From assembly GCA_016199585.1 (NCBI GenBank), contig JACQGM010000133.1, positions 1-35,582 on the forward strand: a stretch of DNA of 35,582 bases, written 5' to 3'. Position 1 is the stretch's first letter. The number at the start of each line of letters is the position of its first letter. The notes under the pieces were generated by a model. It did no database searches. It saw only the letters and a program-made list of their open reading frames with translations, and was not told the origin of the DNA. Source of the DNA: Armatimonadota bacterium (GTDB lineage Bacteria; Armatimonadota; JAAZEB01). Of the stretch, positions 8,076-16,917 are shown piece by piece. A program made the position numbers and the translations under genes.

Positions 8076-9329
8076 ATGGCGCGTCAGGGAGCCGACACGG
8101 CCGACTTCGTCGTCATCGGCGGCGGGGTCATCGGTCTCAACATCGCCTGCGAGCTGAAGCGGCGCTGCGGCGACAGCAGCGTCCTCCTCCTGGAGAAGGA
8201 GAATGCCGTCGGCGAGCACGCCAGCGGCCGGAACAGCGGCGTGCTCCATGCAGGCTTCTACTACACGGCCGACAGCCTGAAGGCCCGCTTCACCCGGCAG
8301 GGAAACGAGGCGGTGCGCGCCTACTGCCAGGAGCGCAGCCTCCCGATCAACCGCTGCGGCAAGCTGGTGGTCGCCCGCGACGAGAGCGAGCTCGCCGGGA
8401 TCGCGGAGCTGCTGCGCCGGGGGCGAGCCAACGGCGTGCCCCTGGAGGAGATCTCCGAGGCGCGGGCGAGAGAGATCGAGCCGAGGGTGAAGACGTGCGG
8501 CAAGGCGCTCTGGTCGCCCACCACCGCCACGGTGGATCCGAAGGCGGTGATGGCGGCCCTGCTCGCTGACGCCGAAGCCCTGGGCGTGCGCGTGGCCCTG
8601 GACTGCGGGTACCGCGGCCGGCGCGGCAGAAGCCTGCTCACCCGCCGGGGCACGTGCGAGGCCGGCTATGTGGTGAATGCCGCCGGCCTCTACGCCGACC
8701 GGATTGCGCGCGACTTCGGCTTCGGCGGCGACTATGAGATCCTCCCCTTCAAGGGGCTTTACCTCTACTCGAGCGAGCGCGAGGGGGCGCTTCGCACGAA
8801 CGTCTACCCCGTGCCCAACCTGAAGAACCCCTTCCTCGGCGTCCACTTCACCCTCACGGTGGATGGGCACGTCAAGATCGGACCCACGGCCATCCCCTGC
8901 CTGTGGCGCGAGCAGTATGACTGGACGCGCCGCTTCCGTGCCGGCGAGCTGGCCGCCATCGCCGGCGCCATGGCCGGACTCTTCTTCCGCGCCGGGTTCG
9001 ACTTCCGGAGCCTGGCGGTGGAGGAGATGCGGAAGTACCGCCGCGCCTACCTGGTGCGGCAGGCGGCGGTCCTGGCCGAGGGCGTGCGGCTGGAAGACTA
9101 CACCCATTGGGGCCGGCCCGGCATCCGGGCGCAGCTCGTGCGCAAGGCCGACCGCACCCTGGTGATGGACTTCTGCCTGGAGGGCGACGAGCGCTCCTTC
9201 CACGTGCTCAACGCGGTCTCACCCGCGTTCACCTGCGCTATCCCCTTCAGCCACTTCGTCTGCGATGAGATCGAGCGGGCGGCGCGAGGACGGTCGGTGC
9301 CGCGCCTGGCCGCCGGCCACCGTGCGTGA
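8076..9329 (+). CDS. FAD-dependent oxidoreductase, L-2-hydroxyglutarate oxidase (LhgO) family
   Basis: A 417-residue DAO-superfamily flavoprotein. The dinucleotide loop VIGGGVIGLNIACEL lies at residues 13-27. SGRNSGVLHAGFYY near residue 50 is the LhgO signature, and the C-terminal HWGRPGIRAQL and HVLNAVSPAFT match the family's substrate/FAD domain. Classical LhgO oxidises L-2-hydroxyglutarate to 2-oxoglutarate. Here the gene starts on the base after the rfbF stop codon and sits among NDP-sugar enzymes, so it may instead oxidise a sugar hydroxyl or act in supply of a 2-oxoacid for transamination. That role is inference. The family assignment is firm; the substrate is not. Confidence 0.85.
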   Translation: MARQGADTADFVVIGGGVIGLNIACELKRRCGDSSVLLLEKENAVGEHASGRNSGVLHAGFYYTADSLKARFTRQGNEAVRAYCQERSLPINRCGKLVVARDESELAGIAELLRRGRANGVPLEEISEARAREIEPRVKTCGKALWSPTTATVDPKAVMAALLADAEALGVRVALDCGYRGRRGRSLLTRRGTCEAGYVVNAAGLYADRIARDFGFGGDYEILPFKGLYLYSSEREGALRTNVYPVPNLKNPFLGVHFTLTVDGHVKIGPTAIPCLWREQYDWTRRFRAGELAAIAGAMAGLFFRAGFDFRSLAVEEMRKYRRAYLVRQAAVLAEGVRLEDYTHWGRPGIRAQLVRKADRTLVMDFCLEGDERSFHVLNAVSPAFTCAIPFSHFVCDEIERAARGRSVPRLAAGHRA

Positions 9330-9383
9330 TGAGGACCGAGGGGCGTCCGCGCTCCCACCCCTCGTGCGATAGAGGAGGCAGTG

Positions 9384-10412
9384 GTGCGTATTCTTGTTAC
9401 CGGAAACATGGGCTACGTCGGCTCGGTGCTCACGCCCTTCCTGGCGGATCGCGGCCACGAGGTCTGGGGTTACGATGCCGGGTTCTACAAGGAGTGCCTG
9501 CTCGGCGGGGAGTTCGACCCACGGGTGGCGCGGCAGATCGTCAAAGACGTCCGCCGGGTAGAGCCGGCCGACCTGGAGGGCGTGCAGGCGATCGTTCACC
9601 TGGCCGCTCTCAGCAACGATCCGACCGGGGAGCTGAATCCGGGGCTGACGGACGCCATCAACACGCAGGGCACCCGCCGCATGGCCGAGGCCGCCCGCGC
9701 CGCCGGCGCGGGCCGCATGGTTCTCGCCTCCTCTTGCAGCATCTACGGGCAGAGCGACCAAGGCGCTCTCACCGAGGAGGCGCCCTTCAATCCCCAGACC
9801 GCCTACGCGCGCTCGAAGGTGGATGGCGAAGCCGCGCTCACCCGCCTGGCCGACGACCGCTTCTCGCCGGTGTTCCTGCGCTTCGCCACCGCCTACGGCT
9901 TGTCGCCGCGCTTGCGCTTCGACATCGCGGTGAATAACCTCACCGGCTGGGGGTTTACCACCGGCAAGGTGAAGCTGATGAGCGATGGCCGCGCCTGGCG
10001 CCCGATGGTTCACGTGGAGGACATGGCGCGCGCCATCGCCGCCGCCCTCGAAGCGCCCGCCGAGGCGGTCCACGCCCGGGCGCTGAACATCGGCGCTGAG
10101 AGCGAGAACTACCAGATCCGCGACATCGCCAACACGGTGGCCGAGGTCGTGCCCGGCTGCGAGGTCACCTTCGCCGAGGGAGCCAGCGCCGACAACCGCA
10201 CCTACAACGTGAGCTTCGCCAAGGTGCGCCGCGTGCTGCCCGCGTTCGCGCCGCAGTGGAACGTGCGCCGGGGCATCGAGCAGCTCCACCGCGCCTTCCG
10301 GGAGGCGGGCCTCACCTTCGAGCAGTTCGATGGCCGCTTCTACACGCGCCTGAAGCAGCTCCGCTACCTGATGGAGGGCGCCAGAGTGGACGAGATGCTC
10401 TTCTGGCGTTGA
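9384..10412 (+). CDS. NAD(P)-dependent sugar epimerase/dehydratase (extended SDR)
   Basis: A 342-residue extended short-chain dehydrogenase. TGNMGYVGS is the nucleotide-binding loop, SSCSIYG holds the catalytic serine region and YARSK is the YxxxK pair. MVHVEDMARAI and LNIGAESENYQIRDIA are typical of NDP-sugar SDRs. It acts on a nucleotide sugar in the cytoplasm, probably the CDP- or dTDP-sugar of this gene group. GTG 9384 was preferred over 9381 because AGGAGG then lies 5 bases upstream. It lacks the GHTGFKGSW-type start of RfbG, so it is not a standard CDP-glucose dehydratase. Its exact reaction is unknown. Confidence 0.83.
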   Translation: MRILVTGNMGYVGSVLTPFLADRGHEVWGYDAGFYKECLLGGEFDPRVARQIVKDVRRVEPADLEGVQAIVHLAALSNDPTGELNPGLTDAINTQGTRRMAEAARAAGAGRMVLASSCSIYGQSDQGALTEEAPFNPQTAYARSKVDGEAALTRLADDRFSPVFLRFATAYGLSPRLRFDIAVNNLTGWGFTTGKVKLMSDGRAWRPMVHVEDMARAIAAALEAPAEAVHARALNIGAESENYQIRDIANTVAEVVPGCEVTFAEGASADNRTYNVSFAKVRRVLPAFAPQWNVRRGIEQLHRAFREAGLTFEQFDGRFYTRLKQLRYLMEGARVDEMLFWR

Positions 10413-10440
10413 TCCGGCCGCGATGACGGGAGAAAGCCTG

Positions 10441-10971
10441 ATGAAGTTCGAGGAGCTCCCCCTAAAGGGGGCCTACGTCATTGACATTGAGCCGCGCGCG
10501 GACGACCGGGGCATGTTCGCCCGCGCCTTCTGCGCCCGTGAGCTGGCCGAACACGGCCTGAAAAGCGAAGTGGCGCAGTGCAACCTGTCGCACAACCTGC
10601 GCAAGGGCACGCTGCGGGGGATGCACTACCAGGTGCCGCCCTTCGCCGAGGTGAAGATGATCCGCTGCGTCCGCGGCGCGATCTACGACGCGATCATCGA
10701 TCTGCGCCGCGACTCGCCCACCTTCCTGAAGTGGACCGGCGTGGAGTTGACGGATGAGAACCGGCGCGCGATCTACGTGCCGGAGGGATTCGCGCACGGC
10801 TACCAGTCGCTCACCGACGCCAGCGAGGCGTTCTACATCGCCACGCAGTTCTACGCGCCCAATAGCGAGCGCGGGATCCGCTGGAACGACCCGCTCTTCA
10901 ATATCCAGTGGCCAATCGCGGATCCCGTCCTCTCGCCCAAGGATGCCGCGCACGAGGATTTCAAGCCATGA
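10441..10971 (+). CDS. rfbC: dTDP-4-dehydrorhamnose 3,5-epimerase family protein (RmlC-like)
   Basis: A 176-residue cupin-type sugar epimerase. DDRGMFARAFC, CNLSHNLRKGTLRGMHYQ (with the catalytic His), KMIRCVRGAIYDAIIDLR and VPEGFAHGYQSLTD are the conserved RmlC blocks in order. RmlC inverts C3 and C5 of dTDP-4-keto-6-deoxyglucose on the way to dTDP-L-rhamnose. Here it lies next to rfbF rather than rmlA/rmlB, so it may use a CDP- or other NDP-4-keto sugar. ATG 10441 was chosen with GGAGAAAG upstream; ATG 10423 is less likely. It overlaps the next gene by four bases (ATGA). Confidence 0.88.
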   Translation: MKFEELPLKGAYVIDIEPRADDRGMFARAFCARELAEHGLKSEVAQCNLSHNLRKGTLRGMHYQVPPFAEVKMIRCVRGAIYDAIIDLRRDSPTFLKWTGVELTDENRRAIYVPEGFAHGYQSLTDASEAFYIATQFYAPNSERGIRWNDPLFNIQWPIADPVLSPKDAAHEDFKP

Positions 10972-11879
10972 AGGTTCTGCTGACCGGCTGCTCCGGCTTC
11001 GTCGGCGCGCAAGTGGCCCGCCGGCTCCTCGACGAGGGGCACCAGGTGCGCGCCAGTTACCTACCGGGTGACAATCTCTCACGCATCGCCGACATTCTGG
11101 ACCGGATGGAGCGTCGCGAGGGGGATCTCTTCCACGCCACCGACGACGATCTCGCGCGGCTGTGTGAGGGGGTGGATGCCTGCCTCCACCTGGCGTGGTT
11201 CGTCATCCCCGGCAAGTACCTGCCCGCCCCCGAGAATCTGGATTGCGTGAAGGGGAGCGTGCGCCTCTTCGCGGCGCTGGGGCAGGCCGGGTGCCGGCGG
11301 ATCGCCTCGGTGGGCACCTGCTTCGAGTACGACTTCAGCTACGGCTACCTGAGCGAGAGCACGCCCACCAGCGCCGATAGCCTCTATGCCGCGGCGAAGA
11401 CCGCCACCCTGTTGATGGGCGAGCAGGTGGCGAGGCTGCACGACATCGGCTTCGCCTGGCCCCGCCTCTTCTACCTCTACGGGCCGGGAGAGGACCCGCG
11501 CCGCCTGGTCCCCCACGTCATCAACTCGCTCCTGCGCGGGGAGCCGGCCGCCGTCACCAGCGGCCGCCAGGTGCGCGATTTTATGCACGTCGAGGACGTG
11601 GCCGGCGGCCTGGTGGCCGCGCTGCTGAGCGACCTCACGGGGCCGGTGAACGTCGGGTCCGGCGAGCCGGTGACGGTGCGCCAGATCGTCGCCACGATCG
11701 CCGGCATCCTCGGCCGGCCCGATCTGGTGCAGTTCGGGGCGCGGCCGGACAACCCGACCGATCCCCCGTTCATCGTCGCCAACAACCAGAAGCTGCTGAG
11801 CACCGGCTGGCGGCCCCGCTACGATCTGGAGAGCGGGTTGGGGCACGCCATCGGCTGGTGGCGCGCGCAAGCGGGCTAA
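10968..11879 (+). CDS. NAD(P)-dependent sugar reductase/epimerase (extended SDR)
   Basis: A 303-residue extended SDR beginning with MKVLLTGCSGFVGAQVA. SVGTCFEYDFSYGYLSE and YAAAKTATLL supply the active-site Ser/Thr region and YxxxK. RDFMHVEDVAGGLVAALL and VNVGSGEPVTVRQI are typical of NDP-4-keto-sugar reductases and NAD-dependent epimerases such as RfbJ-like proteins. The start overlaps the stop of the RmlC-like gene (ATGA), so the two are probably made together and act in sequence: 3,5-epimerisation followed by 4-ketoreduction. This coupling is the basis for suggesting a 4-ketoreductase; the product sugar is unknown. Confidence 0.82.
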   Translation: MKVLLTGCSGFVGAQVARRLLDEGHQVRASYLPGDNLSRIADILDRMERREGDLFHATDDDLARLCEGVDACLHLAWFVIPGKYLPAPENLDCVKGSVRLFAALGQAGCRRIASVGTCFEYDFSYGYLSESTPTSADSLYAAAKTATLLMGEQVARLHDIGFAWPRLFYLYGPGEDPRRLVPHVINSLLRGEPAAVTSGRQVRDFMHVEDVAGGLVAALLSDLTGPVNVGSGEPVTVRQIVATIAGILGRPDLVQFGARPDNPTDPPFIVANNQKLLSTGWRPRYDLESGLGHAIGWWRAQAG

Positions 11880-11952
11880 CGGGCGCGGGCACGGCAGGTG
11901 TGGGCCGGGGACCGGCCCTCCCGCCAGCGGGGAGTTGAGGAAGAGGGAGACG

Positions 11953-13005
11953 ATGGAGCGACTGCGCATCGGCTACGCTACCTATGGCAGCGACTTCTCC
12001 CGACCGGCGGACCGCAGGCGGTTCTGTTATTATGCGGCGAAGCGGGGCCTACAGATCGAGAGAGCCGACCCGTCGCGCAGCTATGACCTGGTGGTCGTTA
12101 CCGAGAAGTCCGATCTGAGCGTATGGGCGCGCTATCCCCGCTCGCGCGGCAAGCTGGTGGCCGATTTCGCCAACGCCTACCTGGCTGCTCCTTCGGAAGG
12201 GCTTCGGGGCCGCCTGCGCGGGCCGGCGAAATTCGTCACGCGGCAGTGGCGGCACCTGCACTTGAGCCACCACGAACTTCTGGTCGACCTCTGTCGGCGG
12301 GCAGACGGAATCGTCTGCACCACCCAGGAGGTGCGCGAGGCGGCTCTCCCCTTGTGCCCGAACGTCCACATCATCCTCGACTTCCACGTGGAGCTGGGGG
12401 GCGTTCGGAAGGTTGTATACGGCGTGCGCGATACGGCTCATCTCGCCTGGGAGGGGGAGGGGTGCAACGTCCGGATGCTGGAGGCTATTGGACCGGCGCT
12501 CGCTGCCGTGGCGAAGCGGCGCGCGCTGGCCCTTCACGTGGTGACGGATCTGATGTACCCGATGGGGCTGATCAATGTCGGGCTGCGGCCCACGAAGCAG
12601 CTCCTGGATCGCGTGCTCCCCGGGGTCACAACATTCCTCTATCAGTGGAACGTGGCGATGGCACCTCACATCCTCACAGCATGCGACATGGCTATAATCC
12701 CGATTGAGGTAGGCAACCCACTCTGGCTAGGCAAGTGTGAGAATAAGCTCATCCTCTTCTGGCGACTGGGCATCCCGGTCCTCACCTCCGAAACCCCGGC
12801 TTACGGTCGCGCGATGGCCGGGGCCGGCGTTGAGATGACTTGTCGCGCACCCGAAGAGTGGCAGGACAAGCTGCAGCGGTACATCTGCGACGAGGCGGCG
12901 CGGCGGGATGCCGCCGAGTGGGGCAGGCGCTACGCCGAGGCTCAACACGGCGAAGCGCAGCTCATGGCGCGTTGGGAGCGGGTACTAGAGTCGGTGCTCG
13001 GTTAG
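11953..13005 (+). CDS. Putative GT-B-fold glycosyltransferase
   Basis: A 350-residue protein without a familiar GT4 signature, but with the layout of one. An N-terminal half runs up to WRHLHLSHHELLVDL. A linker follows with VRMLEAIGPAL and LALHVVTDLMYP. The C-terminal half contains TACDMAIIPI and WLGKCENKLILFWRLGIPVLTS, which resembles the donor-binding E...K..E region where a sugar nucleotide is held. It is probably a soluble or peripheral cytoplasmic transferase of the polysaccharide locus. ATG 11953 follows GAGGGAGA; the track's TTG 11935 is in frame but lacks a good site. The donor is unknown, and another sugar-binding role is possible. Confidence 0.65.
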   Translation: MERLRIGYATYGSDFSRPADRRRFCYYAAKRGLQIERADPSRSYDLVVVTEKSDLSVWARYPRSRGKLVADFANAYLAAPSEGLRGRLRGPAKFVTRQWRHLHLSHHELLVDLCRRADGIVCTTQEVREAALPLCPNVHIILDFHVELGGVRKVVYGVRDTAHLAWEGEGCNVRMLEAIGPALAAVAKRRALALHVVTDLMYPMGLINVGLRPTKQLLDRVLPGVTTFLYQWNVAMAPHILTACDMAIIPIEVGNPLWLGKCENKLILFWRLGIPVLTSETPAYGRAMAGAGVEMTCRAPEEWQDKLQRYICDEAARRDAAEWGRRYAEAQHGEAQLMARWERVLESVLG

Positions 13006-13582
13006 CGCCCACGGTGACGCGGATGTTCTTGGGGAAGTACGCCCCCGCTTCCAATGGATGGTAGGCGCCTGCCAGTCGTGCGGTCACCAGCCTCGGGGGA
13101 TCAACGCCCGAGACCAGTCGGTGAGCGTCCGACCTCAGCCCAGCCAGTCCTGGCCTCAGTGGATGGCCTAACGAGGCCAGCAGGTGTTCGACTGACCTCA
13201 ATGGTAGGTTCATCCACCTCAGTCACCCGTGGCCGGAGTTCAGCGAACCGGGCTGCGAAGTGCGCCTCCCCTGCCGCGTGGCCCACCTGGAGCTGCGCGA
13301 AGGGGTTTCTCAGCGCGATGGCGCGCCTCTGCGGTCAGCATGCGTGGCCACCCGCGGGGGCGCCTCTGGTTCGGCAACCAAGGGGGGTAACACCGCCACA
13401 CTGCATACTGCGCTACTGCGCCGGTGTGGAAGGAACAGGAGACGCGTCCCGCGAATACCCACCACGGTGCGCGAGCGCGGAACGCGCCGCGCAGAGTAGG
13501 CGTGTGCCCCTCCGAACTGCGCCTGTCGGGGGAGCAGATTGAGTTGGGGGGGCACCGGGCGGCCCGTCCGTGGTGAACAACG
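13006..13582. other. 577-base stretch without a recognised gene
   Basis: Several overlapping ORFs exist on both strands, for example 13054-13542 + and 13101-13286 -. None has a ribosome-binding site, a recognisable family or consistent codon bias. The - strand frame at 13101-13286 reads like decayed protein (VGHAAGEAHFAARFAELRPR), so this may be a gene remnant. I see no terminal repeats or transposase motifs. Confidence 0.4.
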
Positions 13583-14257
13583 ATGCCATCTGACTACATC
13601 CCCGACAGCGATGCGGAATTCGATGCGTGGCAGGCACAATTCGTCACGTACGCTAGTAGCCATGCGACGCCATTGGGGCTGACAGCGGACCAGATCACGG
13701 CGCTAACGAGCGCCCAGACCACCTGGAATGGCCTCTACGCCGAGCACGTCCAAGCCCGGAATTGGGCGATGGGCGCGCGCGAGAACAAGGACGAGAGCCG
13801 TGCTGCGTTGGAGCAGAGGCTGCGGGCGCTCACGGCGCAGATCCAGATCGCTCCCGGCGCCACCGACAGCATGCGCGCGGCGCTGGGTATCACCATCCGT
13901 GACACAACGCCCACACCCGTGCCGGCACCCACTACGCGGCCGGTGGCGCAGATCGACTCGTCGCAGCGCCTCCGCCACGTGATCGCCTTCGCGGACGAGG
14001 GTACACCCACAAGCCGCGCAAAACCTGCGGGCGTGACGGGGTGCCAGGTGTGGGTCAAGTTAGGGGATCCGGCGCCCTCCGATCCCAAGGAGATGAGCTA
14101 CCTCGCGACCGACACGCGGACCCCTTACACCGTAGACTTCGAGGCAGAAGAGGCTGGGAAGCGCGCGTACTATATGCTGCGCTGGGTGAATACACGGGGG
14201 GAGCCGGGGCCCTGGGGCGCGATGGTGACCGCGACAGTACTCGGCCTGGAGTTGTGA
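13583..14257 (+). CDS. Conserved hypothetical protein with C-terminal Ig/FnIII-like part
   Basis: A 224-residue protein with no signal peptide or membrane segment. The N-terminal part (about residues 1-105) is alanine-, threonine- and glutamine-rich, with IPDSDAEFDAWQAQFVTYAS at its start and a predicted helical stretch. A proline/threonine linker (TPTPVPAPTTRP) follows. A C-terminal beta-rich part contains YYMLRWVNTRGEPGPWG, like a fibronectin III or Ig-like strand pattern. From memory, similar proteins with the same order (DYIP..FDAW, then RDTT.TP, then MLRWVNTRGE.GPW) occur in Planctomycetes and Acidobacteria without known function. It is isolated by long gaps on both sides, so it may not belong to the polysaccharide operon. 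Confidence 0.75.
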   Translation: MPSDYIPDSDAEFDAWQAQFVTYASSHATPLGLTADQITALTSAQTTWNGLYAEHVQARNWAMGARENKDESRAALEQRLRALTAQIQIAPGATDSMRAALGITIRDTTPTPVPAPTTRPVAQIDSSQRLRHVIAFADEGTPTSRAKPAGVTGCQVWVKLGDPAPSDPKEMSYLATDTRTPYTVDFEAEEAGKRAYYMLRWVNTRGEPGPWGAMVTATVLGLEL

Positions 14258-14531
14258 GGCGGAAGGGACAGCTCCGGTCTGCCAGTGGAACGGTAGGCCG
14301 GGAGCGGCCCGCCGCGGGTATCCGTCTGTAACGAGCACCGCCTGGCGGCACTGTGCGAGGCCCGGCGTGAGTTCATCCTCCCACCGCCGGTGAGTACCTG
14401 AGGAATCGGGCGCTTCGCGGCATCAGGTGATGCGCCACGGCCCACCCCCGGCAGGCGGATGGCGGACGCTGCTTCGTCTTCCAAACGCCACGTATCGGCG
14501 CCCCCCACCGGATGGGGCAGGAGCGGTTTCA

Positions 14532-15764
14532 GTGAATAACGGACGGATCCGCGTCGCGCGCATTATCACCCGGCTCAACGTCGGCGGCCCCTCCTACCAG
14601 GCGATCTTCCTCACCCAGCGCCTGCAGGACGCCGACTTCGAGTCTCGCCTCCTCGTCGGGAACATCGGCGCCAACGAGGGGAGCATGGAGCCGCTGGCCG
14701 CCGAGCGCGGCGTGAGCTTCGTGCGCGTCCCCGGGCTCGGCAGGGAGATCTCGCTGCGGTCCGACCCGGGGACCGTCGCCCACCTCTACCGCGAGCTGCG
14801 CCGCTTTCGCCCGCACGTGCTGCACACCCACCTGGCGAAGGCCGGCACCGTCGGCCGCCTGGCCGGCCGCCTGGCGCGGGTGCCGCACATGGTACACACC
14901 TACCACGGACACGTCTTCCACGGCTACTTCTCGCCGCGCAAGACGGAGGTCTTCCTCAAGATCGAGCGGACGCTGGCGCGCTGGACCGACCGCATCATCG
15001 TCCTTGGCGAGGCGCAGGAGAAGGAGATCCTCGGCTTTGGCGTCGGTCGGCCGGAGCAGATGGTGCGCATCCCGCTCGGCCTGGAGCTGGAGCCGTTCCT
15101 CCGCGCTGAGGAGCACCGGACGGCGCTACGGCGCGAGCTGGGCATCCCGGACGGAAGGCCGCTGGTCGGGATCGTCGCACGCCTGGTGCCGATCAAGGCG
15201 CACGATCTCTTCATCGAGGCCGCGTCGCGGGTGGCGCGGCGGCTCCCGGGGGCCGAGTTCCTCGTGGTGGGCGACGGGGAGCTCCGCGAGCCCTTGGAAC
15301 AGCAGGCGCTGGCGCGCGGCCTCCGGGTGATCTCGCACGCGGGGAACGGCGCCCCGCCGCGCACGCGGGAGCCGGACGGCGAGAGCATCCCCGGCACCGT
15401 GCGATTCCTCGGCTTCCGGTCCGACCTGCCGGCCATCTACGCCGATCTGGACCTGGTGGTCCTCTCCTCCCTCAACGAGGGTCTGCCGGTGACGATGATC
15501 GAGGCGCTCGCCTCGGCCCGCCCCGTGGTGACCACCGACGTCGGGGCGGTGCGCGACCTGGTGGACGACGGGCGGACCGGGCGGGTGGTGCCCCCGCGCG
15601 ACGCGGGGCGGCTGGCCGAGGCGATGCTGGAGCAGCTCCAGGACCGCGACCGGGCGGAGGCGATGGCCGCGGCCGGGCGGAGCCACGTCTACCCGCGGCT
15701 CTCCATCGATCGCCTCGAAGCCGATATCCGGAAGCTGTACCACGAGCTGGTGCCGCGTCCCTGA
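14532..15764 (+). CDS. GT4 family glycosyltransferase
   Basis: A 410-residue GT-B glycosyltransferase. The N-terminal acceptor domain has ARIITRLNVGGPSYQAIFL and VLHTHLAKAGTVGRLAG, followed by the conserved HTYHGHVFHGY. The C-terminal donor domain has VGIVARLVPIKAHDLFIEA and VLSSLNEGLPVTMIEALASA, the E-x7-E motif of retaining GT4 enzymes that bind UDP- or GDP-sugars. The track begins at 14427, but GTG 14532 with AGGAG 8 bases upstream yields the expected N-terminus. It is probably a cytoplasmic-face transferase that extends the lipid-linked glycan. Acceptor and donor are not deducible. Confidence 0.9.
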   Translation: MNNGRIRVARIITRLNVGGPSYQAIFLTQRLQDADFESRLLVGNIGANEGSMEPLAAERGVSFVRVPGLGREISLRSDPGTVAHLYRELRRFRPHVLHTHLAKAGTVGRLAGRLARVPHMVHTYHGHVFHGYFSPRKTEVFLKIERTLARWTDRIIVLGEAQEKEILGFGVGRPEQMVRIPLGLELEPFLRAEEHRTALRRELGIPDGRPLVGIVARLVPIKAHDLFIEAASRVARRLPGAEFLVVGDGELREPLEQQALARGLRVISHAGNGAPPRTREPDGESIPGTVRFLGFRSDLPAIYADLDLVVLSSLNEGLPVTMIEALASARPVVTTDVGAVRDLVDDGRTGRVVPPRDAGRLAEAMLEQLQDRDRAEAMAAAGRSHVYPRLSIDRLEADIRKLYHELVPRP

Positions 15765-15854
15765 GCGCAGATAGCCGAGTGGAATCGCGGGGCGGCGTGA
15801 CGCGCCCGCAAACACGGCGACAAGGCCGGGTCCCACCGGGCCGAGGGAGCCGGC

Positions 15855-15876
15855 CTCTCCCGCCGCCGCGGGAGAG
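15855..15876 (+). other. Intergenic stem-loop before the WbpP-like gene
   Basis: CTCTCCCG pairs with CGGGAGAG around a CCGCCG loop, extended by GG/CC with one bulged base. It resembles the hairpin at 132-156 in its core. No T-tract follows. Confidence 0.4.
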
Positions 15877-15906
15877 CCGACCGCGAGAGTAGTGGGAAGG
15901 TACACG

Positions 15907-16854
15907 ATGAGAGTGCTAGTGACCGGGGGAGCCGGGTTCATCGGCTCGCACCTGGCAACGGAGTTGGCGCAGCGTGGGTTCACGGTGCGCGTCCTGGACA
16001 ACTACGCGACCGGAAAGCCTGAGAACCTGGCGCACATCCGCGACCGCGTGGAGGTGATCGAAGGCTCGGTCACGGACGCCTGCGTGGCCGCGCGCGCGGC
16101 TCGCGGTTGCGAAGCGGTGCTCCATCAGGCCGCGATCCCTTCGGTGGCCCGCTCCGTGCAGGATCCGATCGGCACCAACCAGGCGAATGTCACCGGCACG
16201 ATCACGATGCTCACCGTCGCCCGCGACGCGGGCGTGCGCCGCTTCGTCTACGCCGGCTCCTCCTCAGCCTACGGAGACAACCCGGCGCTGCCGAAGCGGG
16301 AGGAGATGACGCCGCTCCCGCGCTCGCCCTACGCCGTCGCCAAGCTGGCGGGCGAGCACTACTGCCGCGTCTTCGGACACCTCTTCGGCATGGAGACGGT
16401 CTGCCTGCGCTACTTCAACGTCTTCGGCCCGCGCCAGGACCCGGCGTCGCGCTATGCCGCGGTGGTGCCGGCGTTCATCCAGGCGATGCTGGCCGGGAAG
16501 CCGCTGCGGGTCGATGGCGACGGCACGCAGTCGCGCGACTTCACCTACGTCGAGAATGTCGTGCAGGCGAACCTGCGCGCCCTCGAAGCGCCAGGGGTCT
16601 CCGGCGAGGTCTTCAACATCGCCTGCGGCCAGCGCTACGACCTGAACTTCCTGGTCCGCGAGTTGGCGGCGATCATCGGCACCGAGCCGCGCGTCGAGCG
16701 CGCCCCCGCGCGCCCCGGCGACGTGCCCCACTCACTGGCCGACATCTCCAAGGCTCAGCGATTGCTCGGCTTCGAGCCCGCCGTGGACTTCCGCGAGGGG
16801 CTGCGCCGAACCGTCGCCTGGCTGCGCGGCGAGGAGCGCTCGCTCGCGGCGTGA
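15907..16854 (+). CDS. UDP-sugar 4-epimerase, WbpP/GalE-like (extended SDR)
   Basis: A 315-residue cytoplasmic NAD-dependent epimerase. TGGAGFIGSHLATEL is the cofactor loop, VRVLDNYATGKPENL the second conserved block, and SSSAYGDNPALPKREEM followed by SPYAVAKLAGEHY supplies the catalytic S and YxxxK. RYFNVFGPRQDP and RDFTYVENVVQA complete the pattern of UDP-GlcNAc/UDP-GlcNAcA C4-epimerases (WbpP/TviC) and related UDP-glucose 4-epimerases. ATG 15907 follows GGGAAGG at 6-7 bases. It would provide UDP-GalNAc or a galacto-configured sugar to the transferases. Substrate choice between acetylated and plain sugars is not resolved. Confidence 0.85.
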   Translation: MRVLVTGGAGFIGSHLATELAQRGFTVRVLDNYATGKPENLAHIRDRVEVIEGSVTDACVAARAARGCEAVLHQAAIPSVARSVQDPIGTNQANVTGTITMLTVARDAGVRRFVYAGSSSAYGDNPALPKREEMTPLPRSPYAVAKLAGEHYCRVFGHLFGMETVCLRYFNVFGPRQDPASRYAAVVPAFIQAMLAGKPLRVDGDGTQSRDFTYVENVVQANLRALEAPGVSGEVFNIACGQRYDLNFLVRELAAIIGTEPRVERAPARPGDVPHSLADISKAQRLLGFEPAVDFREGLRRTVAWLRGEERSLAA

Positions 16855-16917
16855 CGGCAGTCATGGCGGGCCAGGCGCCCGGCCTCGTCACCGCGGGAGC
16901 GCGGAAGGGACACGCGG

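Noticed and set aside
13054-13542. 162-codon + strand ORF in the long gap
   Set aside because: No ribosome-binding site, no recognisable domain, low-complexity Arg/Ala/Pro composition.
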